A DNA stretch of 57,478 bases, taken from Anaerostipes sp. GTDB lineage: Bacteria; Bacillota; Clostridia; Lachnospirales; Lachnospiraceae. The first letter of the stretch is position 1; every line of letters starts with the position of its first letter. The stretch is from assembly GCA_028697725.1 (NCBI GenBank), contig JAQVEG010000004.1:43500-100977 (forward strand). Reading direction: 5' to 3'. Position numbers and translations under genes: made by a program. Below the pieces are notes generated by a model. The model worked only from the letters and a program-made list of their open reading frames with translations, had not been told where the DNA came from and did not search any database. Of the stretch, positions 24,936-34,449 are shown piece by piece.

Positions 24936-26687
24936 CTAAATTTCAGTAATAATTGGTAAAATCATCGGACTTCTCTTTGTCTTCTTCCAGATATAGTTAC
25001 TCAAAGAATCTTTAATTGCATTCTTTAATCTTGCCCAATCTGTAATATTATTACTTAGACAATCATCTACTGCCTTTGCAACAACCTTTCTTGACTCTTC
25101 CATTAAGGATTCAGATTCTCGTACATATACAAATCCTCTGGAAACAATGTCTGGTCCTGCTAAAATTGTATTTCCATACTTTTCAAGAGTTACAGTCACA
25201 ATCATCAATCCATTCTCAGACAACTGACGACGGTCATTCAATACAATATTTCCAACATCTCCAATGCCTAAACCATCTACCATAATTCCACGTGCTGGAA
25301 CTTTACCTGCTTTCTTTGCAGTACGCTTATTTACTTCAAGAACATCTCCCTCTTCTAATACAAAGACATAATCTTTTCTAATTCCCATCTCTTCTGCTAG
25401 TTCTTTATGACGCATTAGATGGCGATATTCTCCATGTACTGGAATCGCATATTTGGGTTTCGTCAACGCATAAATCAAACGAAGTTCTTCTCGGCAAGCA
25501 TGTCCTGATACATGAGTATCTTGAAATACTACTTTTGCACCCATCATTGCCAGTTCATTCATAATGTTTGATACATTCTTTTCATTTCCAGGAATTGGAC
25601 TTGAACTAAATACAATCGTATCCGTTGGCACAATTGACACCTTTCGGTGAGTTGAATTTGCCATACGAGAAAGTGCTGCCATAGTCTCTCCCTGACTTCC
25701 TGTGGTAATTAATACAATCTTATTGTTTGGGTAATCTTTAATTTGCTCTGTTTCAATAAGTGTATTCTTTGGAACCTTAATATATCCAAGCTCTGACGCT
25801 GTATCGATAATATTTACCATACTGCGGCCTTCCACAGCAACTTTTCGTTTGTACTTATGAGCAGAATTGATAATCTGCTGCACACGATCGACATTAGATG
25901 CAAAGGTTGCAACAATAATTCTTCCTTTTGGATGTTCTGCAAAAATACCATCTAAAGTCTTTGCAACTTTCTTTTCTGACAATGTGTAACCAGGTCTTTC
26001 AGCATTGGTACTATCTGCCATCAATGCCAAAACTCCTTCTTGTCCAAGTTCTGCAAAGCGAGCAAGGTCAATGGCTTCTCCAAACAATGGTGTATGATCA
26101 ATCTTAAAATCTCCTGTATGAACAATCATTCCAGCTGGTGTACGAATTGCAAGTGCTGCTGCATCTGCAATACTATGATTCGTCTTAATAAATTCCACTT
26201 GGAAATTACCCAACTTAATGTTATCACCAAATGATACAACATTCCTTTGAACCTGTTTTAACAGTCCATGTTCTTTTAGTTTCTTATCAATCAATCCCAT
26301 GGTTAGTTTTGTTGCATACACTGGAACATTCAATTCTTTCTCTAAATATGGAATACCACCAATATGATCTTCATGACCATGAGTAATTACCAATCCTTTA
26401 ATCTTTCCAGCATTCTCTTTCAAATATGTGATATCTGGAATCACAAGATCAATTCCTAACATATCATCATCTGGAAATGCGATTCCACAATCAACAATTA
26501 GAATATTGTTGTTATATTCAAATGCTGTAATGTTCATCCCAATCTGTCCTAATCCACCTAATGGGATTACCTTGATTGCACCTATTTTCTTAGCTGCAGG
26601 TCTTGGTCTTCGATTGTTCTTTGCCCCCTGTGGGCGTGGTTTATATGTTCTCTTTTGTTCTACTTCTTTGTTGTCTTCTGACTTCAA
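24936..26687 (-). CDS. rnj: Ribonuclease J
   Basis: 583 residues. A basic N-terminal extension (about 30 residues) precedes the metallo-beta-lactamase core with the metal motif HGHEDHIGG and the beta-CASP domain (ATFASNVDRVQQII, SGHACREELRL). The C-terminal part has GIMVDGLGIGDVGNIVLNDRR. It is a 5'-to-3' exonuclease and endonuclease for RNA turnover. Translation starts at a TTG (26687) behind a strong GAGGAGGAG site; no ATG gives a better start. Located between DUF1292 and the MltG-like gene, where Bacillus has no RNase J. Confidence 0.95.
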   Translation of the reverse strand: MKSEDNKEVEQKRTYKPRPQGAKNNRRPRPAAKKIGAIKVIPLGGLGQIGMNITAFEYNNNILIVDCGIAFPDDDMLGIDLVIPDITYLKENAGKIKGLVITHGHEDHIGGIPYLEKELNVPVYATKLTMGLIDKKLKEHGLLKQVQRNVVSFGDNIKLGNFQVEFIKTNHSIADAAALAIRTPAGMIVHTGDFKIDHTPLFGEAIDLARFAELGQEGVLALMADSTNAERPGYTLSEKKVAKTLDGIFAEHPKGRIIVATFASNVDRVQQIINSAHKYKRKVAVEGRSMVNIIDTASELGYIKVPKNTLIETEQIKDYPNNKIVLITTGSQGETMAALSRMANSTHRKVSIVPTDTIVFSSSPIPGNEKNVSNIMNELAMMGAKVVFQDTHVSGHACREELRLIYALTKPKYAIPVHGEYRHLMRHKELAEEMGIRKDYVFVLEEGDVLEVNKRTAKKAGKVPARGIMVDGLGIGDVGNIVLNDRRQLSENGLMIVTVTLEKYGNTILAGPDIVSRGFVYVRESESLMEESRKVVAKAVDDCLSNNITDWARLKNAIKDSLSNYIWKKTKRSPMILPIITEI

Positions 26688-26743
26688 AATAACTCCTCCT
26701 CTACTAACTCTTTACCGTTCTAACTTTAGTCATATGGATAACG

Positions 26744-26789
26744 AAAAAGGATGATGGTGTCCCATTTTCTTTCTGAACATGCCATCATC
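26744..26789 (-). terminator. Weak terminator after the DUF1292 gene
   Basis: GATGATGG / CCATCATC stem (26750-26757 and 26782-26789) with a long 24-base loop, followed leftward by CCTTTTTC on the minus strand, 28 bp beyond the DUF1292 stop. It would separate the upstream run from RNase J. Confidence 0.5.
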
Positions 26790-26816
26790 TAAATTCAAAA
26801 TATTTTAAATCCCGCA

Positions 26817-27080
26817 TCACACTAATAAATCATAATCTTCTAATAATTCATTAAAAATCTTAGATATAACTTCAAGTTCTTGTTCATCTTCTACAATTAC
26901 ATACGAATCTAACTTATCTTCAGTTCCTGACTGCTTTAGAATTAGGATAACTCCATCTTCCTCTAAAGAATCTGCAACTAATAAATAATTCTTTCCAGCT
27001 AGTTTCGTCTGCTCTATAACCATAAATTCAACTTCTTGACCGTCATCGTCAAGAAATGAAATTCTGTTCTTTTCGTCCAT
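26817..27080 (-). CDS. DUF1292 family small acidic protein
   Basis: 87 residues, strongly acidic, matching the YrzB/DUF1292 family: ISFLDDDGQEVEFMVIEQTKLAGKNYLLV-type beta strands followed by EDELEVISKIFNELLEDY-like helix. Function is unknown in the family. It follows ruvX by 11 bp as in Bacillus (yrrK-yrzB) and many Firmicutes. Confidence 0.85.
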   Translation of the reverse strand: MDEKNRISFLDDDGQEVEFMVIEQTKLAGKNYLLVADSLEEDGVILILKQSGTEDKLDSYVIVEDEQELEVISKIFNELLEDYDLLV

Positions 27081-27091
27081 ACTTTACCTTT

Positions 27092-27508
27092 CTACAAAGA
27101 ATCTAAATATCCTTGTAAAATTAATGAAGCAGCCACTTGGTCAATAACCTTCTTACGATTCTCTCTTCGTACCCCTGACTCCATTAATATCTTCTCCGAT
27201 GCTACCGTTGTAAGTCTCTCATCCCATAAAATAACTTCGGCTCCAGTTCTACGCACTAAATTATCGCGGAAAGCTTCTGTAGCCTCTCCACGTTCTCCGA
27301 TGGTATTATTCATGTTCTTTGGATATCCTAACACGATCTTATCTACATGATATTCTTCTATAATCGCTTCAATCCTTGCATAGGTCTTTCGAAGCTTGTT
27401 CTCATCTTTTCTTGTTATGGTTTCAAAAGGTTGTGCTGTTACCCCTAGCTCATCACTAAGAGCAACGCCAACCGTCTTTGTCCCATAATCTAATCCTAAA
27501 ATTCTCAT
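27092..27508 (-). CDS. ruvX: RuvX/YqgF RNase H-fold nuclease
   Basis: 138 residues, usual length. The N-terminal [19 protein letters not shown] holds the first catalytic aspartate. The core continues with [17 protein letters not shown] and [15 protein letters not shown], then a final helix with [18 protein letters not shown] carrying the last aspartate. Family members process pre-16S rRNA ends and/or resolve Holliday junctions. It sits between ireB and the DUF1292 gene in the conserved order. Confidence 0.95.
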   Translation of the reverse strand: MRILGLDYGTKTVGVALSDELGVTAQPFETITRKDENKLRKTYARIEAIIEEYHVDKIVLGYPKNMNNTIGERGEATEAFRDNLVRRTGAEVILWDERLTTVASEKILMESGVRRENRKKVIDQVAASLILQGYLDSL

Positions 27509-27514
27509 ACCGTT

Positions 27515-27772
27515 CTACTTATTAAATCTTGTCTCAATATAATTCTCAAATAAAACTTCAATGATTTCATCACGTTCTACTTTACCAATTATACTTCTTG
27601 CGTTCTTATGGCTTGTAATATATGTCGGATCTCCAGACATAACATAACCTACCATCTGATTGACAGGATTATATCCCTTCTCTTCTAATGCTTCGTAAAC
27701 TCTCTCAAGAATCTTGTAAACATCTAGTTCCTCTTTTACTACATTAAAATATTGTGTTTGATTCTTATCCAT
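27515..27772 (-). CDS. ireB: IreB-family regulatory phosphoprotein
   Basis: 85 residues of the DUF965/IreB family: [31 protein letters not shown], then [25 protein letters not shown]. In enterococci IreB is phosphorylated by the PASTA kinase IreK and affects cephalosporin tolerance. The ATG at 27772 follows AAAGGACG and gives the usual family length; an upstream in-frame start would add eleven residues. It lies 6 bp upstream of ruvX, as is common in Firmicutes. Confidence 0.9.
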   Translation of the reverse strand: MDKNQTQYFNVVKEELDVYKILERVYEALEEKGYNPVNQMVGYVMSGDPTYITSHKNARSIIGKVERDEIIEVLFENYIETRFNK

Positions 27773-27817
27773 GTTTATCACGTCCTTTTCATTTCCTATC
27801 ACCATTCTAATATATAA

Positions 27818-29122
27818 TTAGAAAAATAGCAATGATTTTGTAAGTTCTACAGACCTGATTTTATTTTCTAATGGCTCATTTGAAGTCATGGCGACTTTAA
27901 TATATTCTTTTGTATGTCCCACATATCTTCCCAAGGTATCGTCTTTTAATTTCTCTTCAAACAATACTTCTTTCACTTTTCCAATTTGGGCAGTTTCAAA
28001 TGCTTTTTGATGTCGTTTGCTCATGTCAAGAAGCTCTCCACTTCTCTTTGCTTTGATATGATCTGGCACTTGGTCTTCCATCACTGCAGCTTTCGTTCCC
28101 TTTCGCTTTGAATACTTAAAAACGTGCATTTCATAGAGATTTATTTCTTCTAAAAATGATTTTGTTTTCTCAAAATCTTCTTTTGTTTCTCCTGGAAACC
28201 CTACAATAATATCTGTTGTCAATGCAGGGGTGTCAAAATGCTTTCGGATCAACTGACAAATGTCTTTGATATCACTTGTGGTATATTTACGATTCATACG
28301 CTTTAATGTGTTGTCACACCCACTTTGAATGGATAAATGAAAATGCGGACAAAATTCTTTGATTTTCTTTAAACGTTTTAAGTTTTCTTCCGTCACAATC
28401 CTTGGCTCTAATGATCCTAAGCGAATACGTCTCACTTCCTCTATTTGAGAAATCTTTTCAATTAAATCAATCAAGGTAATATCTTCTTCTAAATCTGTTC
28501 CATAAGAACATACGTGAATTCCAGTGATTACAAATTCCTGATATCCTGCCTTGGCTAAATTAGAAATTTCATGGATAACATCTTCCATCTTTCTGCTTCT
28601 TACACGTCCCCTTGCATAAGGAATAATACAGTAAGAACAGAACTGATTACAACCGTCTTGTACTTTAATGTATGCTCTTGTGTGGTCATTTATGTGTTCC
28701 ACACTCATCTCTTCATAGACCTGTTCTTGGTCATTAATATCAATTACATCAATTCCTGAACGGTGTTCTTCATAAAATGCTTCTAAAATAGATACAATTT
28801 CATGCTTTCTGTTATTTCCAATAATCAAATCAATGTTAGCATCCTTTTCTAAATCATCTTTTCCAACTTGAGCATAACATCCTACTGCAGCTACAACTAC
28901 ATTGGGATTCCTTTTCTTGGCACGATGAAGCATTTGTCTTGATTTTCTTTCTGCCATATTGGTCACAGAACAAGTATTTACAATATAAATATCTGGATTA
29001 TCTTTCGGCGAAACTTCTCTGACTCCTGCCTTTTTCAGCATTTCATACATTGCATCTGATTCATATTGATTTACTTTACAGCCAAGCGTAATAATAGTCG
29101 CTTTTCGATTCTTTAAACTCAT
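27818..29122 (-). CDS. mtaB: tRNA t6A37 C2-methylthiotransferase MtaB
   Basis: 434 residues. The N-terminal UPF0004 domain (LGCKVNQYESDAMYEML, NTCSVTNMAERKSRQ) binds one iron-sulfur cluster. The radical-SAM motif C-x3-C-x2-C is in DGCNQFCSYCIIPYARG, and a C-terminal TRAM domain follows. It converts N6-threonylcarbamoyladenosine at tRNA position 37 to its 2-methylthio form. It begins 1 bp after the thiI stop. In Bacillus mtaB (yqeV) also lies near prmA and rsmE. Confidence 0.95.
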   Translation of the reverse strand: MSLKNRKATIITLGCKVNQYESDAMYEMLKKAGVREVSPKDNPDIYIVNTCSVTNMAERKSRQMLHRAKKRNPNVVVAAVGCYAQVGKDDLEKDANIDLIIGNNRKHEIVSILEAFYEEHRSGIDVIDINDQEQVYEEMSVEHINDHTRAYIKVQDGCNQFCSYCIIPYARGRVRSRKMEDVIHEISNLAKAGYQEFVITGIHVCSYGTDLEEDITLIDLIEKISQIEEVRRIRLGSLEPRIVTEENLKRLKKIKEFCPHFHLSIQSGCDNTLKRMNRKYTTSDIKDICQLIRKHFDTPALTTDIIVGFPGETKEDFEKTKSFLEEINLYEMHVFKYSKRKGTKAAVMEDQVPDHIKAKRSGELLDMSKRHQKAFETAQIGKVKEVLFEEKLKDDTLGRYVGHTKEYIKVAMTSNEPLENKIRSVELTKSLLFF

Positions 29123-30310
29123 TTATTCCCTTCCATCTACGACGATGACTTCTGTAGAATCAATGGCCTGTTTCATTAAATCATCAATCACATCGTCTAG
29201 CTTTCTTTCTGATTTTTCAATTCTTGATAAATTTCCTTTTGTTACTGGATGTTTTGCAACGAAAATAGTACAGCAGTCTTCAAATGGCTGAATAGAAGTT
29301 TCAAAGGTGTCAATTTTCTCTGAAATATCAACAATCTCCTGCTTATCCATACCGATACATGGACGGAAAACTGGCATTGTACAAACTTCGTTGGTAATTG
29401 CAAGATTATGAATGGTCTGGCTTGCTACCTGTCCAATACTTTCTCCTGTAATCAATGCAAGTCCATCTCTTTCTTTTGCAAAATGTTCTGCTATTTTCAT
29501 CATATAACGTCTCATAATAATAGTTAATTCATCATGAGGACATTTTTCATAAATTGCCAATTGAATGTCTGTAAAATTAACAACATGAAGATGAATTGGC
29601 CCTGAATATTTAGAAACGATTTTTGCCAAATCAACTACCTTTTGTTTTGCTCTCTCACTTGTATAAGGAGGTGCATGAAAATAAGTTGCATCAATACGAA
29701 CTCCACGTTTTGCAATCATATACCCTGCTACTGGACTGTCAATTCCTCCAGATAACAATAACATAGCACGTCCGTTGGTTCCCACTGGCATTCCACCTGG
29801 TCCTTTGATGATTTCAGAATAAATATAGATTTGTTTTCTCACTTCTACATTTAACATAATATCTGGTTTGTGCACGTCTACTTTCAACTCTGGATATGCC
29901 TCTAACAGCTTTTCTCCAAGATCCATGTTAATTTCCATAGAATTTAATGGGAACTGCTTATCTCCACGTCTAGCATTTACCTTAAATGTTACGTTGCGGT
30001 CCGGGTATTTTTCTCCAAAATACTTTACAACGCTCTGGCGTAAATGATCCATATCTTTGACTTCTTCTTCCACCATTGGACAGATTCCTACGATTCCAAA
30101 AACTGTTTTTAAACCTTCCACTGCCTCGTCATAATCAAACTCTCCCTGTGCTTCTACAAAGACACGTCCTGATTCTTTACGGACTTTAAAATCCCCCACT
30201 GATTTCATTGCATAGCGAATTTGACGAACTAGAGCATCTTCAAACATGTAGCGGTTCTTTCCTTTGATTCCGATTTCCGCATATTTAATTAAAAATGATT
30301 TTACCTGCAT
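29123..30310 (-). CDS. thiI: tRNA 4-thiouridine synthase ThiI
   Basis: 395 residues. A ferredoxin-like/THUMP region comes first, then the PP-loop LLLSGGIDSPVAGYMIAKRG. The C-terminal rhodanese domain of E. coli ThiI is absent, as in most Firmicutes, so sulfur should come directly from the cysteine desulfurase encoded 15 bp upstream. It makes s4U at tRNA position 8. The ATG follows AAGGAG. Confidence 0.95.
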   Translation of the reverse strand: MQVKSFLIKYAEIGIKGKNRYMFEDALVRQIRYAMKSVGDFKVRKESGRVFVEAQGEFDYDEAVEGLKTVFGIVGICPMVEEEVKDMDHLRQSVVKYFGEKYPDRNVTFKVNARRGDKQFPLNSMEINMDLGEKLLEAYPELKVDVHKPDIMLNVEVRKQIYIYSEIIKGPGGMPVGTNGRAMLLLSGGIDSPVAGYMIAKRGVRIDATYFHAPPYTSERAKQKVVDLAKIVSKYSGPIHLHVVNFTDIQLAIYEKCPHDELTIIMRRYMMKIAEHFAKERDGLALITGESIGQVASQTIHNLAITNEVCTMPVFRPCIGMDKQEIVDISEKIDTFETSIQPFEDCCTIFVAKHPVTKGNLSRIEKSERKLDDVIDDLMKQAIDSTEVIVVDGRE

Positions 30311-30325
30311 TTATATTCTCCTTCT

Positions 30326-31468
30326 TTATCTTCTTGTAAATCTGCGCAGCATTGGCGCTAATTCTTTGATTGCATCGATACATATATCTACTTCTTCTTT
30401 TGTATTCTCAAGTGAAAAACTAAATCGTAGTGTACCATCTCTATACTCATCTGGCAAGCCAATTGCCTTTAATGTTCCGCTGATTTGCGGCTTATTAGAG
30501 GAACAAGCAGAACCACTAGAAACAAAAATCCCCTTATCTTCCAATGCGTGCAGCAACACTTCACTTCGAATTCCTTTAAAACTAATACTGGCAACATGGG
30601 GTGCAGCCCCTGAATTGTCCTTAATATCCTCTACCTCTGTTATGCGACTGCAAAAATATTTCTTCACTTCTCCAATCTTGGCTGCATGTTCTTGTAATTT
30701 ATCTGTCATCTTCTTACATGCAATTCCAAGTCCAACGATTCCCGGTACATTTTCAGTTCCAGAACGCATTCCTTTTTGCTGCCCTCCTCCTAAAATAAGA
30801 GGCTTAATTCTAGTTTTTTCTTTGATATATAAAAATCCAACACCCTTTGGCCCATGGATTTTATGACCACTCATGGAAAGTAAATCAATATTCATATTCT
30901 TTGGCGTAATTGATACTTTTCCATATGCCTGAATGGCATCTACATGAAATATAGTATCCTTGTTGGCAGCTTTGATTATCTGTCCCATTTCCTTGATTGG
31001 TTCTAAGGCTCCAATTTCATTGTTTACCATCATACATGACACTAAAATAGTATCTTTACGGATTGAATTTTTTAATTGTTCTAAATCAAAAATTCCATGT
31101 TCATCTACATCTAAAAATGTAATTTCAAATCCTTCATCTTCCAGATAAAACATTGGTTCATAAACTGAAGCATGTTCAATTCTTGACGTAATAATATGCA
31201 TTCCACGACGTTTATTTGCCATGGCTGTTCCTATGATTGCAAAATTATTAGACTCTGTTCCTCCAGATGTAAATATAATCTCTTTTGCTTTCGCTTTTAA
31301 AGACTTTGCGATATTTTCCTGTGCTTCTTTTACTTTATTTTCTGCGTCAATTCCTAAGGTGTATTTTGCAGAAGGATTTCCATATTCTATCTCCATAGCC
31401 TCTTTCATTCCTTCTAATACTTCAGGAAACACCTTGGTTGTTGCCGCATTGTCAAAATATATACTCAA
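30326..31468 (-). CDS. Cysteine desulfurase (NifS/IscS family)
   Basis: 380 residues of PLP enzyme. The PLP lysine is in SMSGHKIHGPKGVG, the cofactor-stacking histidine in FHVDAIQAYGKV, and the persulfide cysteine in SSGSACSSNKP. It probably delivers sulfur to ThiI next door. The start is a TTG at 31468, 1 bp after the rsmE stop, with GGAGG 9 bp upstream inside rsmE. A longer frame from another TTG at 31489 lacks a ribosome site. Confidence 0.93.
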   Translation of the reverse strand: MSIYFDNAATTKVFPEVLEGMKEAMEIEYGNPSAKYTLGIDAENKVKEAQENIAKSLKAKAKEIIFTSGGTESNNFAIIGTAMANKRRGMHIITSRIEHASVYEPMFYLEDEGFEITFLDVDEHGIFDLEQLKNSIRKDTILVSCMMVNNEIGALEPIKEMGQIIKAANKDTIFHVDAIQAYGKVSITPKNMNIDLLSMSGHKIHGPKGVGFLYIKEKTRIKPLILGGGQQKGMRSGTENVPGIVGLGIACKKMTDKLQEHAAKIGEVKKYFCSRITEVEDIKDNSGAAPHVASISFKGIRSEVLLHALEDKGIFVSSGSACSSNKPQISGTLKAIGLPDEYRDGTLRFSFSLENTKEEVDICIDAIKELAPMLRRFTRR

Positions 31469-31469
31469 C

Positions 31470-32210
31470 TTACTCTTCCTCCAACTCAAACATTAAGATG
31501 GACAGCATGGTCATCCCTGCTGTCTCTGTTCGTAAAATTCTCTTTCCAAGAGTTAACGTCTTTCCTCCAATTTCACAAACCTTTTGGATTTCATCTCCAT
31601 CAAATCCACCTTCTGGTCCAATGAAAATTCCAATGGATTTATGATTCCTTGCCTGCTTTACCAATTCTTTCGAATATTGGATTCCTTTTTCCTCTTCATA
31701 GGGTACTAAAATCTCATCTAATTCTCTGGCATAACATAAGGCTTCTGTATAGCTTTTTACCTCTGAAACTTCTGGTATGATTCCACGCTTAGACTGCTTT
31801 GCTGCACTATGGGCAATGGCATTCCACCTTGTTACCTTCTTGGCTGCTTTCTTAGCATCTAGCTTTACCACACATCGCTTCATGGCAACTGGAACAATCT
31901 CACTGACACCAAGTTCCACTGCTTTTTGAATGATAAATTCCATCTTATCCCCTTTGGGAATCCCTTGAAACAACACAAGCTTTGTACTTAATTCTGTTTC
32001 CATTCCATGGACATCAACAATTCTAGCTTTCACTCTGGATTCTTCAAATCCTTCAATCTCACATTCATATTCTAAGTCTTTTCCAGTGCTTATATAAATA
32101 TGTTCCCCTTCCTTCATGCGAAGAACATTCTTCATATGGTTAAAGTCTTCACCTTCAATATAGATATATTCTTCTTGAATCTGATGTTCTTCTATAAAAA
32201 ATCGATACAT
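31470..32210 (-). CDS. rsmE: 16S rRNA m3U1498 methyltransferase RsmE
   Basis: 246 residues. An N-terminal PUA-like domain (HMKNVLRMKEGEHIYI) is followed by a SPOUT methyltransferase domain with the knot motif IGIFIGPEGGFDGDEI and TLGKRILRTETA. It starts 1 bp after the prmA stop and its last codons contain the ribosome site of the cysteine desulfurase gene, so translation is coupled. Confidence 0.96.
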   Translation of the reverse strand: MYRFFIEEHQIQEEYIYIEGEDFNHMKNVLRMKEGEHIYISTGKDLEYECEIEGFEESRVKARIVDVHGMETELSTKLVLFQGIPKGDKMEFIIQKAVELGVSEIVPVAMKRCVVKLDAKKAAKKVTRWNAIAHSAAKQSKRGIIPEVSEVKSYTEALCYARELDEILVPYEEEKGIQYSKELVKQARNHKSIGIFIGPEGGFDGDEIQKVCEIGGKTLTLGKRILRTETAGMTMLSILMFELEEE

Positions 32211-32211
32211 A

Positions 32212-33174
32212 TTACTTCTTCCTCTTTGCCGTCATAGACACCCATTCTTTCATGGTACGCCTACTCTCCACTTCAAATCCATAATCATCTAACTGTTTCT
32301 TCACGTCTTCTTCTTTTGTATTGATAATACCAGAAATGACAAATCGTCCATCTTCCTTTAAAAATCTTCCCACAATAGATGTCAATGGAATAATTACATC
32401 TGCTAAAATATTTGCGACTACAAGGTCATAGGTATGCTCTCCTAGCGATACGCAAAAATCATCATCCTCTAAAACATTCCCCTGATACACTTGGAATTTA
32501 TCATCTGTGATGTGATTCACATGCATATTTTCTTTTGCTGGCGGAATAGCTCTTGGGTCAATATCTGTCATTACTGCATGACCTGCTCCAAGCTTCAACC
32601 CAATAATAGACAGAATTCCACTTCCACATCCTACGTCTAACATTCTGGTCTTTTCATGAATCTGTTCTTTCATGCCTTCAATACAAAGTCTTGTTGTCTC
32701 ATGTGAGCCTGTTCCAAATGCAGTCCCAGGGTCAATCTCGATGACAATATCATCATCCTTCTGGTCTTCTAATGTCTCCCATGTTGGCTTAATGACAATG
32801 GTATCATCTAAACGAAGAGGCTTAAAAAACTTCTTCCAATTATTCACCCAGTCTTCTTCCTTTGTAGTTCCATAATCAATGGTACCCTCTCCAATCTTCA
32901 CAAACTTTGATACTCTTTGTAGAATCTCCTGAATCTTCATTCCCATATCTTCTACATCCATATTCTCATCCAGATAACAGTGAATCATAGCCTTTCCATC
33001 ATCCACTGGTTCGTGGTCAGATAATACTTCCACAAACATGGCATCAATCTCTTCCTGAGACAAAGGTACATGATCTACTACTTCGATTCCTGTAATTCCA
33101 ATATCATATAATTCACTACTCAAAAAATCCACCGCATCCGTACTTGTGTGGATTGTGATTTTCTTCCATTCCAT
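32212..33174 (-). CDS. prmA: Ribosomal protein L11 methyltransferase PrmA
   Basis: 320 residues. The N-terminal L11-recognition domain is followed by EIDPGTAFGTGSHETTRLC and the SAM motif MLDVGCGSGILSIIGLKLGA, with NILADVIIPL as the post-motif, all typical of PrmA. It trimethylates L11. First gene of the leftward run to trhP. In Bacillus prmA follows dnaJ directly; here about 6.6 kb of accessory genes intervenes. Confidence 0.96.
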   Translation of the reverse strand: MEWKKITIHTSTDAVDFLSSELYDIGITGIEVVDHVPLSQEEIDAMFVEVLSDHEPVDDGKAMIHCYLDENMDVEDMGMKIQEILQRVSKFVKIGEGTIDYGTTKEEDWVNNWKKFFKPLRLDDTIVIKPTWETLEDQKDDDIVIEIDPGTAFGTGSHETTRLCIEGMKEQIHEKTRMLDVGCGSGILSIIGLKLGAGHAVMTDIDPRAIPPAKENMHVNHITDDKFQVYQGNVLEDDDFCVSLGEHTYDLVVANILADVIIPLTSIVGRFLKEDGRFVISGIINTKEEDVKKQLDDYGFEVESRRTMKEWVSMTAKRKK

Positions 33175-33274
33175 AATAATCTCCGTTCTTTATTCTCCGC
33201 ATTCTAAATTCTCTTCATTTAGACATAGCTTAACTTATATATCCTAACATACTTTTTTATGTTGTGGAAGAGTC

Positions 33275-33314
33275 AAAAAAAGAACGGATGCAAATAAAAG
33301 CCATTCGTTCTTTT
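33275..33314 (-). terminator. Terminator of the island ABC operon
   Basis: AAAAGAACGAATG / CATCCGTTCTTTT type stem (33302-33314 with 33278-33290, one G-U pair), then seven T residues on the minus strand. Confidence 0.88.
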
Positions 33315-33320
33315 GAATTC

Positions 33321-33824
33321 TTAAAATTCTAATTGATTGATAAAGGCACCATTTTCTTCTCGATTGATACTATATATTTCGTATTTCTCATATACTTCCT
33401 TTTTCATTTCTGGGTCAATGATGACATCTATGGTAACTTTCCCCTTCTTTTCCTCTTTGGGCTTCAGGATATTCTCCCTCCCTTGATTCACATACCACTT
33501 TTCTCCTGCCGTTACTAAAATAATTTTTGATTCAACTTTCTCACGTAAATCAAAGGTTTCATTACTTATATTCTTTGCTTGATAAGAGATTTCGTAACAA
33601 TCAACCTGACAATTATAATCTTTGTTATAAACTCTATTCTTCTTTACCTTCTCAAAGGACAGTATAACACCTGCATCTTCAAACTGCATACCTTTTGATA
33701 ATTTTTCTATATGAACCTCGTCCTCACCATTGGCATTTACCTGAGGATATCTAACTTGAAATATTGCAAAGAGAATCAGGAAAATTCCAAGTACAATATA
33801 ACGACACTTAATCTTGTGCTTCAT
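33321..33824 (-). CDS. Membrane-anchored extracytoplasmic protein, unknown
   Basis: 167 residues. An N-terminal membrane segment (about residues 9-24) is followed by an outside domain rich in beta strands: GVILSFEKVKKNRVYN, YEISYQAKNISNETFDL, KKGKVTIDVIIDPE. The pattern recalls the DUF4352-like immunoglobulin-fold lipoprotein group, but there is no lipobox cysteine. Its start overlaps the ABC ATPase gene by 17 bp, so it belongs to the exporter operon and may be an accessory or immunity-type partner. No function recognised. Confidence 0.75.
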   Translation of the reverse strand: MKHKIKCRYIVLGIFLILFAIFQVRYPQVNANGEDEVHIEKLSKGMQFEDAGVILSFEKVKKNRVYNKDYNCQVDCYEISYQAKNISNETFDLREKVESKIILVTAGEKWYVNQGRENILKPKEEKKGKVTIDVIIDPEMKKEVYEKYEIYSINREENGAFINQLEF

Positions 33825-34449
33825 CTATCAATTCACCTCGTTTCATCATAAAACATCGGTCTGATACCCTCTTTAGAAAATCGATATCATGACTTGTCAC
33901 TAAAATGGTACTTCCACTTTCTTTTAATTCTTTAAATAACTGTTCTAGTAATTCCATTCCATGTTCGTCTAGTCCATTGGTTGGTTCATCTAGCAAAATA
34001 AGTTTTGGACGATACATAACTGCCTGTGCAATTGCAATCCGCTGTTTCATTCCAAGTGAATACTTTCCATACTTTCTTTTGCCATTTGGGTCTAATCCAA
34101 CACTATAAAGAACACGATCAATCTCTCCCTCTTCCTTACATGGTAACAGCAATTCTAATAGTTCTAGATTCTCTTTCCCTGTAAATTGATTCAAGAAATT
34201 CTGATGTTCAATCAATACACCTATTTCATTGGTATTTTCTAATGCTTCTCTTTGTTTTCCATAGAGAAGAATCTCTCCATCATATCGAATAAACCCTGCA
34301 ACCGCTCTTAAAAGCATGGTTTTACCAGATCCATTGATTCCCTTAATTCCGATTATCTCCCCCGATTCTACCTGCATACAAATATCAGATAGAATTCTTT
34401 GATGCTTAATTGTTTTCGATACATTCTTTATCTCTAAATATTTATCCAT
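33808..34449 (-). CDS. ABC transporter ATPase of island exporter
   Basis: 213 residues, a minimal nucleotide-binding domain. Walker A is GINGSGKTMLL, the Q-loop IGVLIEHQNFL, the signature YSLGMKQRIAIAQ (SLGMKQR variant), Walker B LILLDEPTNGLDE, switch histidine LVTSHDIDFL. The SLGMKQR form is typical of bacteriocin- and lantibiotic-immunity exporters (BcrA/LanF type). It overlaps the permease gene upstream by 8 bp. Confidence 0.93.
   Translation of the reverse strand: MDKYLEIKNVSKTIKHQRILSDICMQVESGEIIGIKGINGSGKTMLLRAVAGFIRYDGEILLYGKQREALENTNEIGVLIEHQNFLNQFTGKENLELLELLLPCKEEGEIDRVLYSVGLDPNGKRKYGKYSLGMKQRIAIAQAVMYRPKLILLDEPTNGLDEHGMELLEQLFKELKESGSTILVTSHDIDFLKRVSDRCFMMKRGELIDEAQD

Noticed and set aside
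30264-30866. 200-residue frame antisense to the cysteine desulfurase and thiI start
   Set aside because: Overlaps two well-supported genes on the other strand and shows no motif.
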